Source: Neelides folsomi (lineage: Eukaryota > Arthropoda > Collembola > Neelipleona > Neelidae). Taken from it: DNA of 64,000 nucleotides. Under the pieces are notes generated by a model. It searched no databases. It was not told the DNA's origin and saw only the letters and a list, made by a program, of their open reading frames with translations. A program made the position numbers and the translations under genes. This document shows, piece after piece, positions 21,953 through 33,781 of the stretch (position 1 is its first letter; each line of letters begins with the position of its first letter). The stretch lies in contig JAQGBZ010000071.1 in the NCBI GenBank assembly GCA_034687125.1, forward strand, positions 1-64,000, read 5' to 3'.

Positions 21953-24900
21953 TTAGTAGAATTTCTTTGCTTGGCTCTCTTTGCTGTTTCTCCAAAGAGC
22001 ATAGCCGATGAGGATTAACGTTTGCAGCAGAACCACAACAAAGAACAAGGTAGTTGAAATACAGTTTCCAGTCGGGCAGATTGAAGCAGCTGGTTGAGAA
22101 TGTACGCGTTGAGATACAGCACCAAGATCTCGTTTGACAATATTCATCCCTTCGCGAATCTATAATATTCCAATGATAAGACTTAAATTATTCGGTTTAA
22201 TTGGCCAATTCATCTCAAATTTCTCAAATATGTGAATTGAATAAATCAAAGAACCGACGAAACCATACCTCGTTCATAATAGGGTCAAAATTTCCATAGT
22301 TCGCTGGTACGCCTCCTCCTTGTTGGTCTTGTTTATTACTTATAGTCACTAAATAATTTCTATAAAGGATTTAGTATTAATATTGTAATTAATTATTGAA
22401 TAGCCTTAACAGGGATCAAGGTACAAGGTACTACAAAATTTAGCTGTTTAATTTCTTATTTTGGTTTAAATTAAATATTTCAACTGACTTTATTTCTCGA
22501 GTGGAGGCGACGAGTTCTCTACTTGAGGCAAGAATATTTTCAACTTCATGCCTTTGAAGCGGACTTGCTCCCATTGGAACTTGTGGAATCTGACCATGTC
22601 CTATTTAATAAGTAAAATGACCTTTGATGATACAATAAACACACATTTTTGTTAAATAGTGAAATAAATACATATTATCTAAAGACAGTGATATATTTAA
22701 AAATATTTCTATTTGTTTAACATTACCTTGAATTGGAGCTACACCGCCTTGTTGAATACCAGTGACTAGAGAAATAGTCGTTTCCTGTCGGCCGACGATT
22801 TCATCAAGTTTCCTTGCAATTCCTTGGATCATTCCACGAGTTTCGGATTGTCCTTGGAAAATTTGCCTTAATTCTCTTATCTGCTCTTCTTCAAACCAAT
22901 CATCATCATCCTTTTCTTTCTTAAATTCAGGATGTTCTTTCTGATATCTGAATTCAAATAAATCATTTATTTTCAATTCAAAAGCATTTGTTTTACTTTC
23001 AATTCAAATATGATGCCTTTTTGCTAACTTACTCGTCTTTCTTTATTTGGGTTTGCTGTTGATATTCTTGAAACTCTTTTTCGAACTTTTGTTGGTCAGT
23101 GTTTGATATTCCCATATCGGAAGCAACTTGCTGTTCGGGAGTTAAGCTCCAAGTCATGAATTTCTGAACATCATGATCGTCTGTAAATGACAAATAGTTA
23201 TTTATAGTCATTTAATCACTATCGCCCAAATCAAAATTAGAGAGAATTTATGAATTCTTTAATTACCAGCTAGTCCTCCAGTGGCTGCAGAAATACCAAA
23301 ATAACCCCTTGAAGGAAGGAAGATGTTTTCACTTCTCATGCAAAGCTCATAATCATTGTCATTGTTGCTCATTCCATTGTTAAACATGATCTGCAAATGA
23401 AATTATTATTTAAAGGTAAATGTACTCCCCCGCGGCGAATGAATTGCGACAATCTTTGGTTCGACTACCTTCCTTTTTCTTAAAGTAAGGGGATCAAAAG
23501 TATTTTCCGCTTACATTTATTTTATTAGTTAGACGATATATATTGAAATTTATCAAATATTTACAATAAAAATTTTGACAGAAAACCTTAATATTTTGTA
23601 ACATCACCTTTAGCTTTAATAAGTTCTCGAATTCTTCGAGGCATTGACTATCAACAAATCCTTCAATCACATCTTCTTCCTTCAATTCCGATGCTCGTTC
23701 CCAATAAAAACTTTACATTTCAACAAGATGGGTGGAACAAAATTAGTCCAGAAACATACCATGGATGGTGTCGTCAATGCCTCAAAGAATTCGAGAACTT
23801 GAGAACTTATTAAAGCTAAAGGTGATGTTACAAAATATTAAGGTTTTCTGTCAAAGTTTTTATTGTAAATATATTATAAATTTCACTATACATCGTCTAA
23901 CTAATAAAGTAAATGTAAGCGCAAAATACTTTTAATCGCTCGACTTTTAGAAAAAGGAAGGTAGTCGAACCAAAGATTGTCGCAATTCATTCGCCGCGGG
24001 GGAGTATGTAAGATTGTAAAGTGCATGGTAAACATGTATGAAATGAAAAATCTCTTGTAGTGAATTATTAAAAAAATATAAATAATAATATATATTATAG
24101 TCTACTCACCATCAAGACATTTTTATAGTAAGAAATTTTAGCCCGAACAGGGAACGGTTTGTTTCTGAAGTCTCTTAAACATCCAGCAATTTGTTGAGTC
24201 GATCCATCACTAGAAAATTTATTATCATAATTACAATCGAACATTACAAAAGGGCTATCTTTGAAGCATTCCTTGTCTCTATTAAAACCGTATCGTACTT
24301 TTGATGATCATATTGAAGAGTTCCGTCATTTAGCATTGCCATAATATAAGGATTGTTGTGCTTATTGTCATTGTCGAAGGAATCAAAGAAAACTCCAAGA
24401 CCTTTCCATTGGTCTGTACTTCCGAACACAGGTCCATCCGCTCCTTTTTGCGATGTGAACCAAAAAGCCTATGATTAAAAAATATAAAATCAATGAAATT
24501 CATTCCTTTTGTCATTTTAAAATTAGATCGACAATGCGACTATATATTTGAAAACCGTATTTGACATAATTACAAACAATTCAGTAAAATTTTAAATACG
24601 TATAGGTAATTACCAATCCATCGGCTCCGATTCTACCTCTGCCCGTAACTCGGAATACAAGCTCAACTTCCCAATTGTCGAAATTCGTCTCAAGTTTTGA
24701 CCAAATTGCACCTGATACATTAAATTATTGTGTTAAAGTCAACAGTCAATTTAATCAATGAGAAAATTAAGCACCAATATCCTTTTCATATAACATTTAT
24801 AATGAATTACGAACCTTTTTGGCTCCTAAGACTGGGAGTGACTCTCAAATTCTCCTCACTGGCAATCGCATCTTGAAAATAATTAAACACACATTTAGAT

Positions 24901-25105
24901 ACAAAGAAAAAGAGCTTTAACATCAATTAAGTCTTAACTTACTTCCAGAATGTTCCCAGAAAGGCACAGTTCCATCCTTTTGAGATAAATACGGAGGTTT
25001 GAAAGAATATTTGTACTCAAATTTCTTGAACGGCATTTCACCATTAATGAAAATGACATGAAGGAAAAATAGGGACAAAGAAAGGACTTGGGAATACATA
25101 GCCAT
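21953..25105 (-). CDS. LMAN1: ERGIC-53 / LMAN1 cargo receptor
   Basis: Eleven minus-strand exons: 24943-25105, 24815-24871, 24614-24711, 24299-24468, 24110-24209, 23267-23390, 23033-23180, 22727-22947, 22489-22600, 22269-22359 and 21953-22159, giving 496 residues (human about 510). ERGIC-53 is a mannose-binding type I membrane protein that cycles between the ER and ERGIC and exports glycoproteins. Order of parts: signal peptide (about 1-22), L-type lectin domain (FEYKYSFKPPYL, WEVELVFRVTGRGRIGADGL, GVFFDSFDNDNKHNNP, DHQNDGSTQ, FGISAATGGLADDHDV), a Glu/Lys/Gln-rich coiled stalk, one membrane helix (TTLFFVVVLLQTLILIGYAL) and a cytosolic tail ending KKFY. That ending combines the dilysine ER-retrieval signal with an aromatic exit signal. 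Exon 4 uses the donor GTACGA, which restores the conserved DHQND. The intron between exons 5 and 6 contains a 580-base transposon derivative. Confidence 0.96.
23425..24004. mobile_element. Foldback Tc1/mariner-derived element in an LMAN1 intron
   Basis: The element begins and ends with the inverted sequence CTCCCCCGCGGCGAATGAAT and is flanked by TA on both sides (23423-23424 and 24005-24006), the Tc1/mariner target duplication. Arms 23425-23648 and 23773-24004 are inverted copies differing by about 15 substitutions and one indel of about 9 bases by eye. The 124-base centre contains, on the plus strand at about 23717, an FQQDG coding motif like that of Tc1-type transposases. It looks like a non-autonomous derivative in which transposon ends were joined head to head. 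Confidence 0.85.
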
Positions 25106-25216
25106 TGCAATAATAAATAATTGAGATCAAATCAAGCCTTATTATATAAATATTAATCGTTAATCTCCTATATTATATTTGATAATCTAATTAATTCAAA
25201 ATCCGATTGACAGAAA

Positions 25217-25393
25217 ATGACAGCGGCCGTGAAATTCCCCTTCCAGCACCTTAAAACTCTCCAGGCTTGGAGTAATGGGATTAATAATATGAAAAAGAGG
25301 CTCTTTGAGTTTAAATATGGAACCGAATTTAACTATGATGAAGTTAACGATGGAGAGGTTCGCCGGGGACAAACAAGGGCTCTTCGTCAATGA
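25217..25393 (+). CDS. Small ORF divergent from LMAN1, function unknown
   Basis: A 58-codon plus-strand frame begins at ATG 25217 (good AAA context, in-frame stop just upstream at 25208) and ends at 25391-25393. Its start is 112 bases from the LMAN1 start, facing away, as for a shared two-way promoter. The product is basic at first (MTAAVKFPFQHLKTL) and ends in a charged tail (FNYDEVNDGEVRRGQTR), with no signal peptide or membrane helix. The composition looks protein-like, but I recognise no family. A minus-strand open frame of 116 codons overlaps it (25196-25546), so one of the two is chance. Confidence 0.3.
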   Translation: MTAAVKFPFQHLKTLQAWSNGINNMKKRLFEFKYGTEFNYDEVNDGEVRRGQTRALRQ

Positions 25394-26182
25394 ATAAATT
25401 GAAGAGGAGCTGAGGGCAATATGTCTAGGATTTAGATAGGATAGGAGTTGAACACGTGTAACAACTTTCCCGTTAAGACTCTCTTCGTCGATCCACCTTT
25501 TGGCTTTTCTGACAGCGAAGACTTGAAGTGAACAAACCACAACCATGCAAAAACAACTTGCCTATTAACATTAATGCTTGAAATGTGTCTGGAATCTTCA
25601 AATAATTAAATTAATGATTATTAAATACTATTGTATTTCAGCATAAGTTATATTAATCATGAAATACAATTGATGAAGCTGATCAATTTAAAATACTAAA
25701 ATGAATAATGAATCAATGAATGATATCAATGTACGGTTCATGCTTAAATAGACGTTTATTTTCACTAGTAATTATATTAAATTGTAATAATTATAAATGA
25801 TTATAACTTTAAATCAAGTCTTTTTAGCACCATTACATTAAAATTAAGAGTAGGGTAAGTAATACAAATTAAACATATACGCCGTTGAAATGTTTAACTA
25901 ATTAGTCAATATTTTAAATTCAAGTAACGAGACAAGTTGGATGCATTCATCACACGATATGAACACGCATTGCATTATTATAAGTATTGTAAAATATTTA
26001 TCTCGTTATTATTAGCCTAACTTACTGGCATAAAACCTAATAACATGATTTAAAAGTTTTACGTAATTTGAAGGTTTAAAGATATGGGTATAATTATGCT
26101 ACCTGTTTCGGTAATTTTGTTAAATTGTTTAAAAATAAATATTACACAATATGATTCATTTCGAGTATTTTGCTTATAATTT
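25394..26182. other. Intergenic, AT-rich
   Basis: About 800 bases between the small ORF and the 3' end of STK11IP. No gene or repeat is evident. Confidence 0.6.
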
Positions 26183-29100
26183 TTACGGTTCGAGTGGTTG
26201 CGACAAATTTATCAAAGGAACATTCTTTGAAGAGTTTTGTAGATTTGTAAGAAAAATTTCTTTCTCTGAATTCGTTTCAAAGTGGAATTCCCAAAAGAAC
26301 TCGTCGACTTCTTCTGGCTGGAAAAGTAGGCGAATGAACTTATCATCTTTTTCAAGGCACTCCTAAATTTGAAAATCAACAAAATCCAAATTAAAGATTT
26401 AGTCTGGGAAATTTCCAGTCAAAAGTAAGCATTAAATGAATTGACTATATATTCTATTCGATTATTATACAAATTATAAAGGTCTCACAATTTGGCGAAG
26501 GTTTGAGAGGGATTGAACATGTTTGGCTATTGCTGATTCGCTCTTTCCTCCTAACCAATTTAAGTTCACGACTAGAATTATTTCAAGGTTTGTCAGAACA
26601 ACTGCAGGAGTCGTATATGGTTTTACTAAATCAAAGAAAATCAGTTTTAACATTCCTATTTTTGTGAAAGTGAAAATTAAATAAGTAATTAATATTAGTT
26701 GAGGTCTTACAAGCATCGCAGTTAACATAACGGAGAATCCCAAAATAGGATATTGGATCATTTGGGCTCATCAATGCTTTATGAGTGTGACTAAAATCTC
26801 TGACAATCGGAGGTGATTCCAAATTTTCACAAATTGGACCTAAATAAAATTCAAGTTAATCATATTAAAATGAAATTATTATTTTTGGTTCAATACCCAA
26901 AAAAAGTTCGAGGAAATTCGACGTTCTTTGGGAATCTCGAAAAATAACAGCAAAGTATTTTGTTGAAAATTCAAGCCCAATTCCATGTCGCCCAATCAAA
27001 ACATCCAGTCGGGTCAACTTATGTAAATGAAATGCGTCCAGCTTTTTTAGCCAATTCTCCGGACTGTCACTAAAAACAAAAAAGTCATAATTGAATTTCA
27101 TACACAAGTAATTTAAAGTGATTAAACGTTTTATTTTAAGCTATTATTCAAAACATTAATGTTTATACCCTTCGCGTCCGATGATTTTGTAAAAATATAT
27201 TTTTCGATTGGAGAATATAACAATGGCGTTGAAGATCCCTGCGTCAGCAATTATCATTACCTTTATCATAAATTTAAACATTAGAAAATGATTTTTCAAG
27301 TTGATAAAATGAAAATAGTGAAAAATAATGAAAAATTAAAAATACTCACTTTTACGATTGAAACAAGCTCTTCATTTCTCGATTTGAAAACTTGGAAATC
27401 GGCAAAGAGTCTGAGTCGATGATCGATATTTGAAAAGTTCTCATAATCGTATTTGATGGGAACTCTTGATTCGTGAATAAACTGTGCATTCCGAGGGCTA
27501 TGGCTCAAATACGGCCCTGATCCAACAAGGGTTGATGAGGAAGAAGAAGCGCTGGCACTGTGGTGAGATCTTATTGAATTCTTTTCAAAAACAGTGATAA
27601 CGCTATCAGAGGCCGAAGAGCTGCTTTCACTCATTTTGATTTGGCTATTGCCGCTTTGACCAAAACTCTTATTGACCTCTTCCTCCAACTCTACAGCTTC
27701 TAAAACGCTATAAAATTATATGACGTTAGTACAAATTCAAAATCATTTAACTCTTGATGACATCGAGAATACAAAATTAACTTACTCAACGTCATGAGGA
27801 GATGAGTCGCTACTCGATTTCGGAAGAACTTCAATTGAACTGCTGTCTGTACTTATCACTTCAATATCGCTGTCAGACTTTGAATCTGTAAAAAAGACGT
27901 AAAGTAAATTTACTTTTTAAGAAACTTACTTAAAGTATATTAATAGGTAATTAAGTAAAGATAGAAGTATTTACTCGGGTTAGCGTTAGTGAGCGCATTA
28001 GCCTCCATAGCTATTGGTACAGGAATTTGATCAGAATTCTTTGCAAAGTTATGAAAGTTAAAAATGTTATTGTTCGTTAAACTTGATGCAAACAATTTAC
28101 TTTCGTCATCCTTATTCGATTTTCCTCTCGTCCAACGAGGCATTGAGGCTAAAATAAAATTATTTGTTAATTTCAAATCCAAACCAAATCTCATTAAACG
28201 TTTTAAATTCCTCATAGGTCAGGTGTCAGGTTTGACATAACCAATATTTAAATGTTAAACGTTTTTCAAACATTATTTATATTTATAACAATGAGACAAT
28301 TTCTCAATTATACCATTAAAAGTAATACTACGCAAAAAATATAAAATTTACCTGACAAAGGAGTTGAAGTTCTCACAAGGTCTTTATTAACAAAAGTGTC
28401 ATTGAAACTGATGGACTCATTGTTTGGGAGCGGCATTGAAGAGAGAAGGACGAGTAGCTCAGATTGGCAATCTTGATTTGGACAACATGGAACTTCCCTT
28501 AAGGACTTCCCTTCCGAAATCAATCTCACTCCAGCCATTCCCTTTGAAAATTGAGCACTGCATTTCACACATTGGTACGCATCGCTGAATTCCTTCATTG
28601 TCCTCTCTTCCAAAAATGGATTCACCACTTGTTCAAACTTATTAAAATCTCTCGAATTCATCCAAAAGACTTTCTCCCTCATGTCCTTCTTCAGCGTGTC
28701 AAAAATGAGGCGGAATTCGACAATTTCGGCCTCTTTGTTAACTTTTACCTCGATCAAACTTTCAATGCTCTTCAAATCCCATTTGGCGATGATTTTATTT
28801 TGATACGATTCAACATCTTCTGGTTCAATGTCATATAAGAAATTCTCTTCAACGACCAATTTCATAGGTTTCCCATTGAGGAATGTTTTGAATTCAATTT
28901 CCATTCCATTTCCCTTAAAGACCTCATTATCACAGTCAGGGTCGTCTGTAATGGATATTATAGATGAAGTATTTGTTTCGCTATTAGGATAGCAAGAGTA
29001 AAACAAAAGGCCTTCGGAATTCTCTTCCTCGTTTTCAACTTTTGATGTTGAGGTTGAGGAGGATGCCATGCTTTCATTAGGCAAGTTCAATGAATAAAAT

Positions 29101-30896
29101 GTTGAATCTCTTGAGTTCATTTGCTCAAAGGCTTTGGCTCTTTCGTCAGCTTCAAAAGAAGCAGCCAGAAAAATGGGTTTGGGAATAGAAGGAGGAATTT
29201 TTAATTTTTTCTCAAGAACCTGAGCTCCCATTTTCTGAAGCCAATTGTCTTCACCAAACTTTTGCCTTATTGATTCAAATGTCCTTGCACTGTTTTCTGA
29301 GTCTACCTGGGCTGGTGGACTTTTCCTTTGCATGAGAGACGGTTGACTTGACCTCCGACGAATTTCCTTCTTTTCCGAATCGCTCGCTTCCTCATCAGAA
29401 AAAAGAATTTCTCGAATCTTTGGTTTCTTCCTACATGAACTCCTAACGCTGCTGCTGTTGGAGTCGAATGACTGCGTGAGACTCTTCAATGTTCCTAACC
29501 TACTATTTCCCATTGGTCCGTCCTCGAGAATCCTTATTGGCTCTTGACAAAGATGGCTCATCTTTTTGAGCGAAGTCTTTATTTCCCAAAACGACAGAGG
29601 TTTTTCGTCGAGAGTAAAATCCTTTTTAATGACTATTTTACTCAAAAATGAAACAGCTGTCGTACGGTAATGATCCATGAAGCAGAGTGGGTTTTCTCTT
29701 AAGTATAATTTTTTTAAGCAATGGAGCTTTTTGAGATTTGTTAAAGTTGCCACTTCGTCGATCATGTTGGCCGTTAAGTCGAAAATTTGAAGATTTAACG
29801 CCCCAAGGGTTGTCTTGAGCTCGAGGGAGGAAATGTGGTTGTGAGCGAGTCGTAGGATTCGAAGATTAGGTGGAATAAATGGTAAGGCATTTAACTTATT
29901 GTAACTTAAATTAAGCTCAGTCAGGGAAATGGAAATTTTAAAAATACCGTCGTCAATGTTGGTAATCTCATTTCTGCTCAAATTCAAAATCTCGACGTTG
30001 GGAGTCAAATCGAAAGAGGAGGCAGGGATTCTTGTGATTCTGTTGAAGCTGAAATCTACTTCTATAAGTGAAGGCCAAACTGATTCTTCGTTTCTTGAAA
30101 GAATTTCTTCTATCGAGTCAAGACATCTCATACACTATAAAATGAAACAAAATTATTCCCAAACTTAATTATTTTATTCCAATTTTTCCAATATATTGAT
30201 CTTGGTTATTTTACTTCAACTTTGATTGATTAATAATTTCATATTCAACATCTCATCTAACATACCTTAATCTTCTTCAAATTTTTTCTTAGTGAGCCCA
30301 TCCCAGTGGTCATTGTAATTGGGATTTTCCATAACTCGAGAGATTGCAATGAGCTGAAAATGCTCAAATCCAATGTATTTAGAATTGAATTAACTCTTTC
30401 AGGCGACAGAGAAACAGCCAACGAAGGCGTCTGTTGCAGAAAGTCCCAGAGAAATAGAAGATGCGAGGAGATTGAATCGTCAGTGTGGCTCACTTTGTCA
30501 GGATCAGCGATAATTCCTTGGAGAAGTTCAAGGATGTTCCATAACAATTTCGAATTGATATTGAAAGGAATGGTGTGGTCGAGAATTTGATCACAATTCC
30601 CATGAAGTTTCCTTGAAAGCTGCTCCACAGATTCGATTTCTGCCTTTGACAAAGACATCCTTCGAATCTGTCTCGGATATCGGAAGAGGAAGAAGTGACT
30701 TATGCTCAAGATATCAGCTCCCTCCAACACATCCTTGTCATCTCTCCTAATTAAGGACGAACAGCAATTCTGAACACCTGAAAATAATAAATTATTATAA
30801 TTATGATTTTGAACATTTTCTTATTAAATATTTAACCACACAACTTTTTCTAACTTAAAATTATCAAAAATATTAACCTTTAGATGACATTGTCAT
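26183..30896 (-). CDS. STK11IP: STK11-interacting protein (LKB1-interacting, LRR protein)
   Basis: Eleven minus-strand exons: 30878-30896, 30266-30777, 28352-30134, 27975-28148, 27786-27885, 27350-27707, 27169-27260, 26897-27069, 26711-26839, 26489-26625 and 26183-26362, giving about 1218 residues (ATG at 30896, or a second at 30890). The N-terminal part matches the LIP1 start region. Leucine-rich repeats then run from about residue 195 (VDFSFNRITRIP, LNLSRNEITNI, LNLSYNKLNALP, LRLAHNHISSLE). After a Ser-rich linker come the zinc-ribbon-like pair CVKC and CPNQDC, the family block IDHRLRLFADFQVFKSR, and two PH-like C-terminal segments (TPAVVLTNLEIILV, FIRLLFQPEEVDEFFW). STK11IP binds the kinase LKB1 and, in vertebrates, acts at lysosomes. 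The human protein is similar in size. The tenth acceptor (26625) was chosen to keep frame and the family pattern. 5' leader exons may lie at 31632-32850. Confidence 0.93.
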
Positions 30897-31631
30897 TACT
30901 GAGAACTTTGCTTTCAGTTATAAATTATAAGTATTATTCTACCTTCACGTCTCCATTCATTTTTTAAAGTTAACTAAAACTTAATGTTAACACTCTTAAA
31001 ATTATATTTAATCCTCCAAAAAAGTAATCAGTTAACACAAAATATAATTAAATTAGATTGTTGACCTAAATTATAAAAACTGTTTTATAAACGTTTGATA
31101 ATTAGGGGATAAGTTTGTGTAAATGAGATAATTGTGAGTAATAATGTTGATAATACAATACATGATCTTGTCCTTGGAAGAAAGAAGACTGAAACCCCTG
31201 AGGAACTCCGCGTTACTTTTAGCTTGGGAATTACATTCAGTCACATGCATTTACATGTCTTTGGTGTGGTGTCGTGATGTGCACCGTGTGCACAGAACAT
31301 TCATTTAAAGAATGAAACACGTATTTGTTTCACGAGTTCCAACCCGATGACATCATCCTTCCCTTCGTAATCCGGCCCTTTACTTCTGTTCTTAGAAAAG
31401 CTTTACAATAAATACACACTCCTTATCGCTCCATGACTATTTGGGGAGAATGGCCCTAAGATGATGAGTTGTTGTGTCTATGTTGTGAGCTCTTTGTCTA
31501 AACTATCTTCTTTTTCTTATCAACGCTCCTTCTTGAATGTGAAGAATAGAGAACAATACAAGGACATTTCACTTTTAAAATAATCTAGATGTGATATTTT
31601 TGTTGACTTTTACAAGTAAGATATTACTCAC

Positions 31632-32850
31632 GGGATCAAATATTGCTTGGAAAACTAGTTGTTCTTGACTGGCTTCGAAGAGTAGTAAACTTTTCCAGAA
31701 TAAAATTCCTCAGCTAAATTCCACTTGCTCGCCCAATCTAAAATAAAATAAAAAGTATTACTATAATAAATAATATAACAATACTGGGTAATAAGGGTAT
31801 ATAACTTATGAATATATTATTTATTTGTCACTAAATGCGAACTTGACAATAAGTTGCATATTGAAATTCATTACACAACACAAACTCATGTTACAAGTAA
31901 TAACGATGTAACATTGCAAATACCACAGTCTAGACGTGTATCATCTTTAAAAATATTTCATGGGAAAACTGATGGTCATATTGCGAAACATATTGTATTG
32001 TAATAAATATTAATAATTTTGTATATTTGTTAAATTTTAATACCTTCGATTTTCAGGATCTTGGTTTGGCAAATATCTTTAATCTTCAATTGGTTACTTC
32101 ACTTTCAGTTAGTCAAACACCTAAAATCAAATGTAAACTTTGTTAACTCAACATACAATATTATAGATTTAAGCCTTTAAAAATATTTGTGGTAAATAGA
32201 TTAAAATATTTAAAACGTGTTTCACAAATACGTCATAACTCATAAGTATGGAAAATATAAAAATTAATGTGTGACTGTATTACTGTGATGTATTGTATTA
32301 CCATATTAAGATATTTAGGTTAAAATGAATGTACATTTACGGTAATGAGAGTAATGACGATGAAGAGTATAAGCGCAATACGTAAAAGGGCTTTAACTCG
32401 TTTAACCCTTATACTAAATATACAAGGTTTTGTCTGGTCTGATTTGTATTTTGTATTAGGTATATTTGTATTGTATTTTTGTAAAGACATTGAAGTTGAT
32501 TGCCCCTCCTTTCTGACTCGTATAGGATCTTACTTTAGTCTCCCTTTCTTCTACTTTATCTTCATGTTTTTTCTTTTGCACTTTTCGATTCGGACCGAAT
32601 TATTCCGTCATGTTCCCGTATTTTGAAGATTACTATCCGAACCTGATGTGTCTTGAAATTTAAGCTGGTGAAAAATTCGCATACGCCCATAATTAGGTAG
32701 TTCAATTGATAATCAAAATGCTTTTCTTCAATTCAATTTTTATAATCACAGATAAAAATGTTGACCTAAAAATTGAATATTCTTCCCAATAAAGATAAAT
32801 TTTAATTATTATTTATGTTAGGCCTTAAAAGATAACAAATAACACTTACC
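31632..32850 (-). other. Possible upstream (leader) exons on the minus strand
   Basis: Three exon-like pieces have good splice borders on the minus strand: one ending at 32850 before GTAAGT, one at 32044-32120 before GTATTA, and one at 31632-31737 before GTGAGT. None contains a usable ATG. Joining the last two leaves a 39-codon frame that ends at 31655-31657 (containing DWASKWNLAEEFYSGKVYY), but an in-frame stop lies before it. They are best explained as non-coding leader exons of STK11IP, placing its promoter near 32870-33050, back to back with VTI1B. A small separate gene is the alternative. Confidence 0.3.
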
Positions 32851-33077
32851 TTTCACTGCTATCAATGTTGGATTATTATATCAATTTAACATAAATATAA
32901 TAAGATTTAAAAAATATCTTTATAAGCTACCTATAAAGTAGTTGTTGTTTATTTACAGTTTTAGTAGAATTTAATTATTTTATTACTTTACAGATCGAAA
33001 AGGGTAACTTCACCCTAATCTTAATTACCTTCATTAGCCACGGGCATAGTCAAAGCGCAGCTTGAGTTTTCAAAAAG

Positions 33078-33781
33078 ATGTCTTTATCCTCTGAAATGTT
33101 CGAGACTCTAGAAGAGGAGTTGGCGAACTTGTGCGATACAATTGAAGAAAGACTCGAAAATAGGCTGAAAGGAAGTCCTTATGGAGAAGGTCGAAAGAAG
33201 ATGGTCAGAGATCTCGAGAGAGATTTGGGAGAAGCTGGGACGCTTATTCAACAGTTGGAATCAGAAGCAAGGCTGGCCCCATTGCCCTACAGACAACAAC
33301 TGGCTTCCACAACAAAAAATCACCGAGAAAGCGTAGCAAAACTAAATAGCAAATTCCGAGGAATACTCGCTAACTTTGCTGAAGGAAACAGGTAACCTTT
33401 AATTTAAATAAACTAGACATATCATTTTCTTACCTGAATTACTTTTTTCATAATTTCAGAGGTCCAGATGCCCGTCAAACTGTTTTAGAAGGTCGAGGCA
33501 TATTAGAAAGAACTGGAGAAAGTATAGCAAGATCGCAGCAAGTTGCAATTGAAACTGAAGAGATTGGCAACGAAGTTGTCGGAGAACTCGGAACACAACG
33601 AGAAACGCTGTTACGGACAAAAGGACGCTTAGTTGATACAGATGTTGAAATTGGTCGAAGTAGAAAGATTTTACGCTCAATGTACGTCAACGTCATTCTC
33701 AACAAGCTCATTCTTTTTGGCATTATAATTGTTGAAATTTTAATTCTTCTTGTCATTGTATATCTGAAATTTTTTCGATAA
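33078..33781 (+). CDS. VTI1B: Qb-SNARE VTI1B
   Basis: Two exons, 33078-33391 and 33460-33781, give 211 residues. VTI1B is a tail-anchored SNARE of late endosomes, lysosomes and the trans-Golgi. The N-terminal Vti1 helical bundle covers about residues 1-100 (FETLEEELANLCDTIEE, then APLPYRQQLAS). The SNARE helix (about 115-185) reads GRGILERTGESIARSQQVAI, then ETEEIGNEVVGELGTQRETL with the central Gln, and ends SRKILRSM. A single membrane anchor precedes the end KFFR. That ending and the length favour VTI1B over VTI1A. It starts at the first ATG after a leader with no in-frame competitor. Poly(A) signal AATAAA at 33957. Confidence 0.95.

Noticed and set aside
23494-23685. 63-codon minus-strand frame in an LMAN1 intron
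   Set aside because: It lies inside the foldback transposon arm; any coding character belongs to the old transposase, not to a host gene.
25196-25546. 116-codon minus-strand open frame
   Set aside because: Overlaps the divergent 58-codon frame, lies just upstream of LMAN1 and shows no family similarity. I could not decide firmly, but the plus frame has the better start and context.
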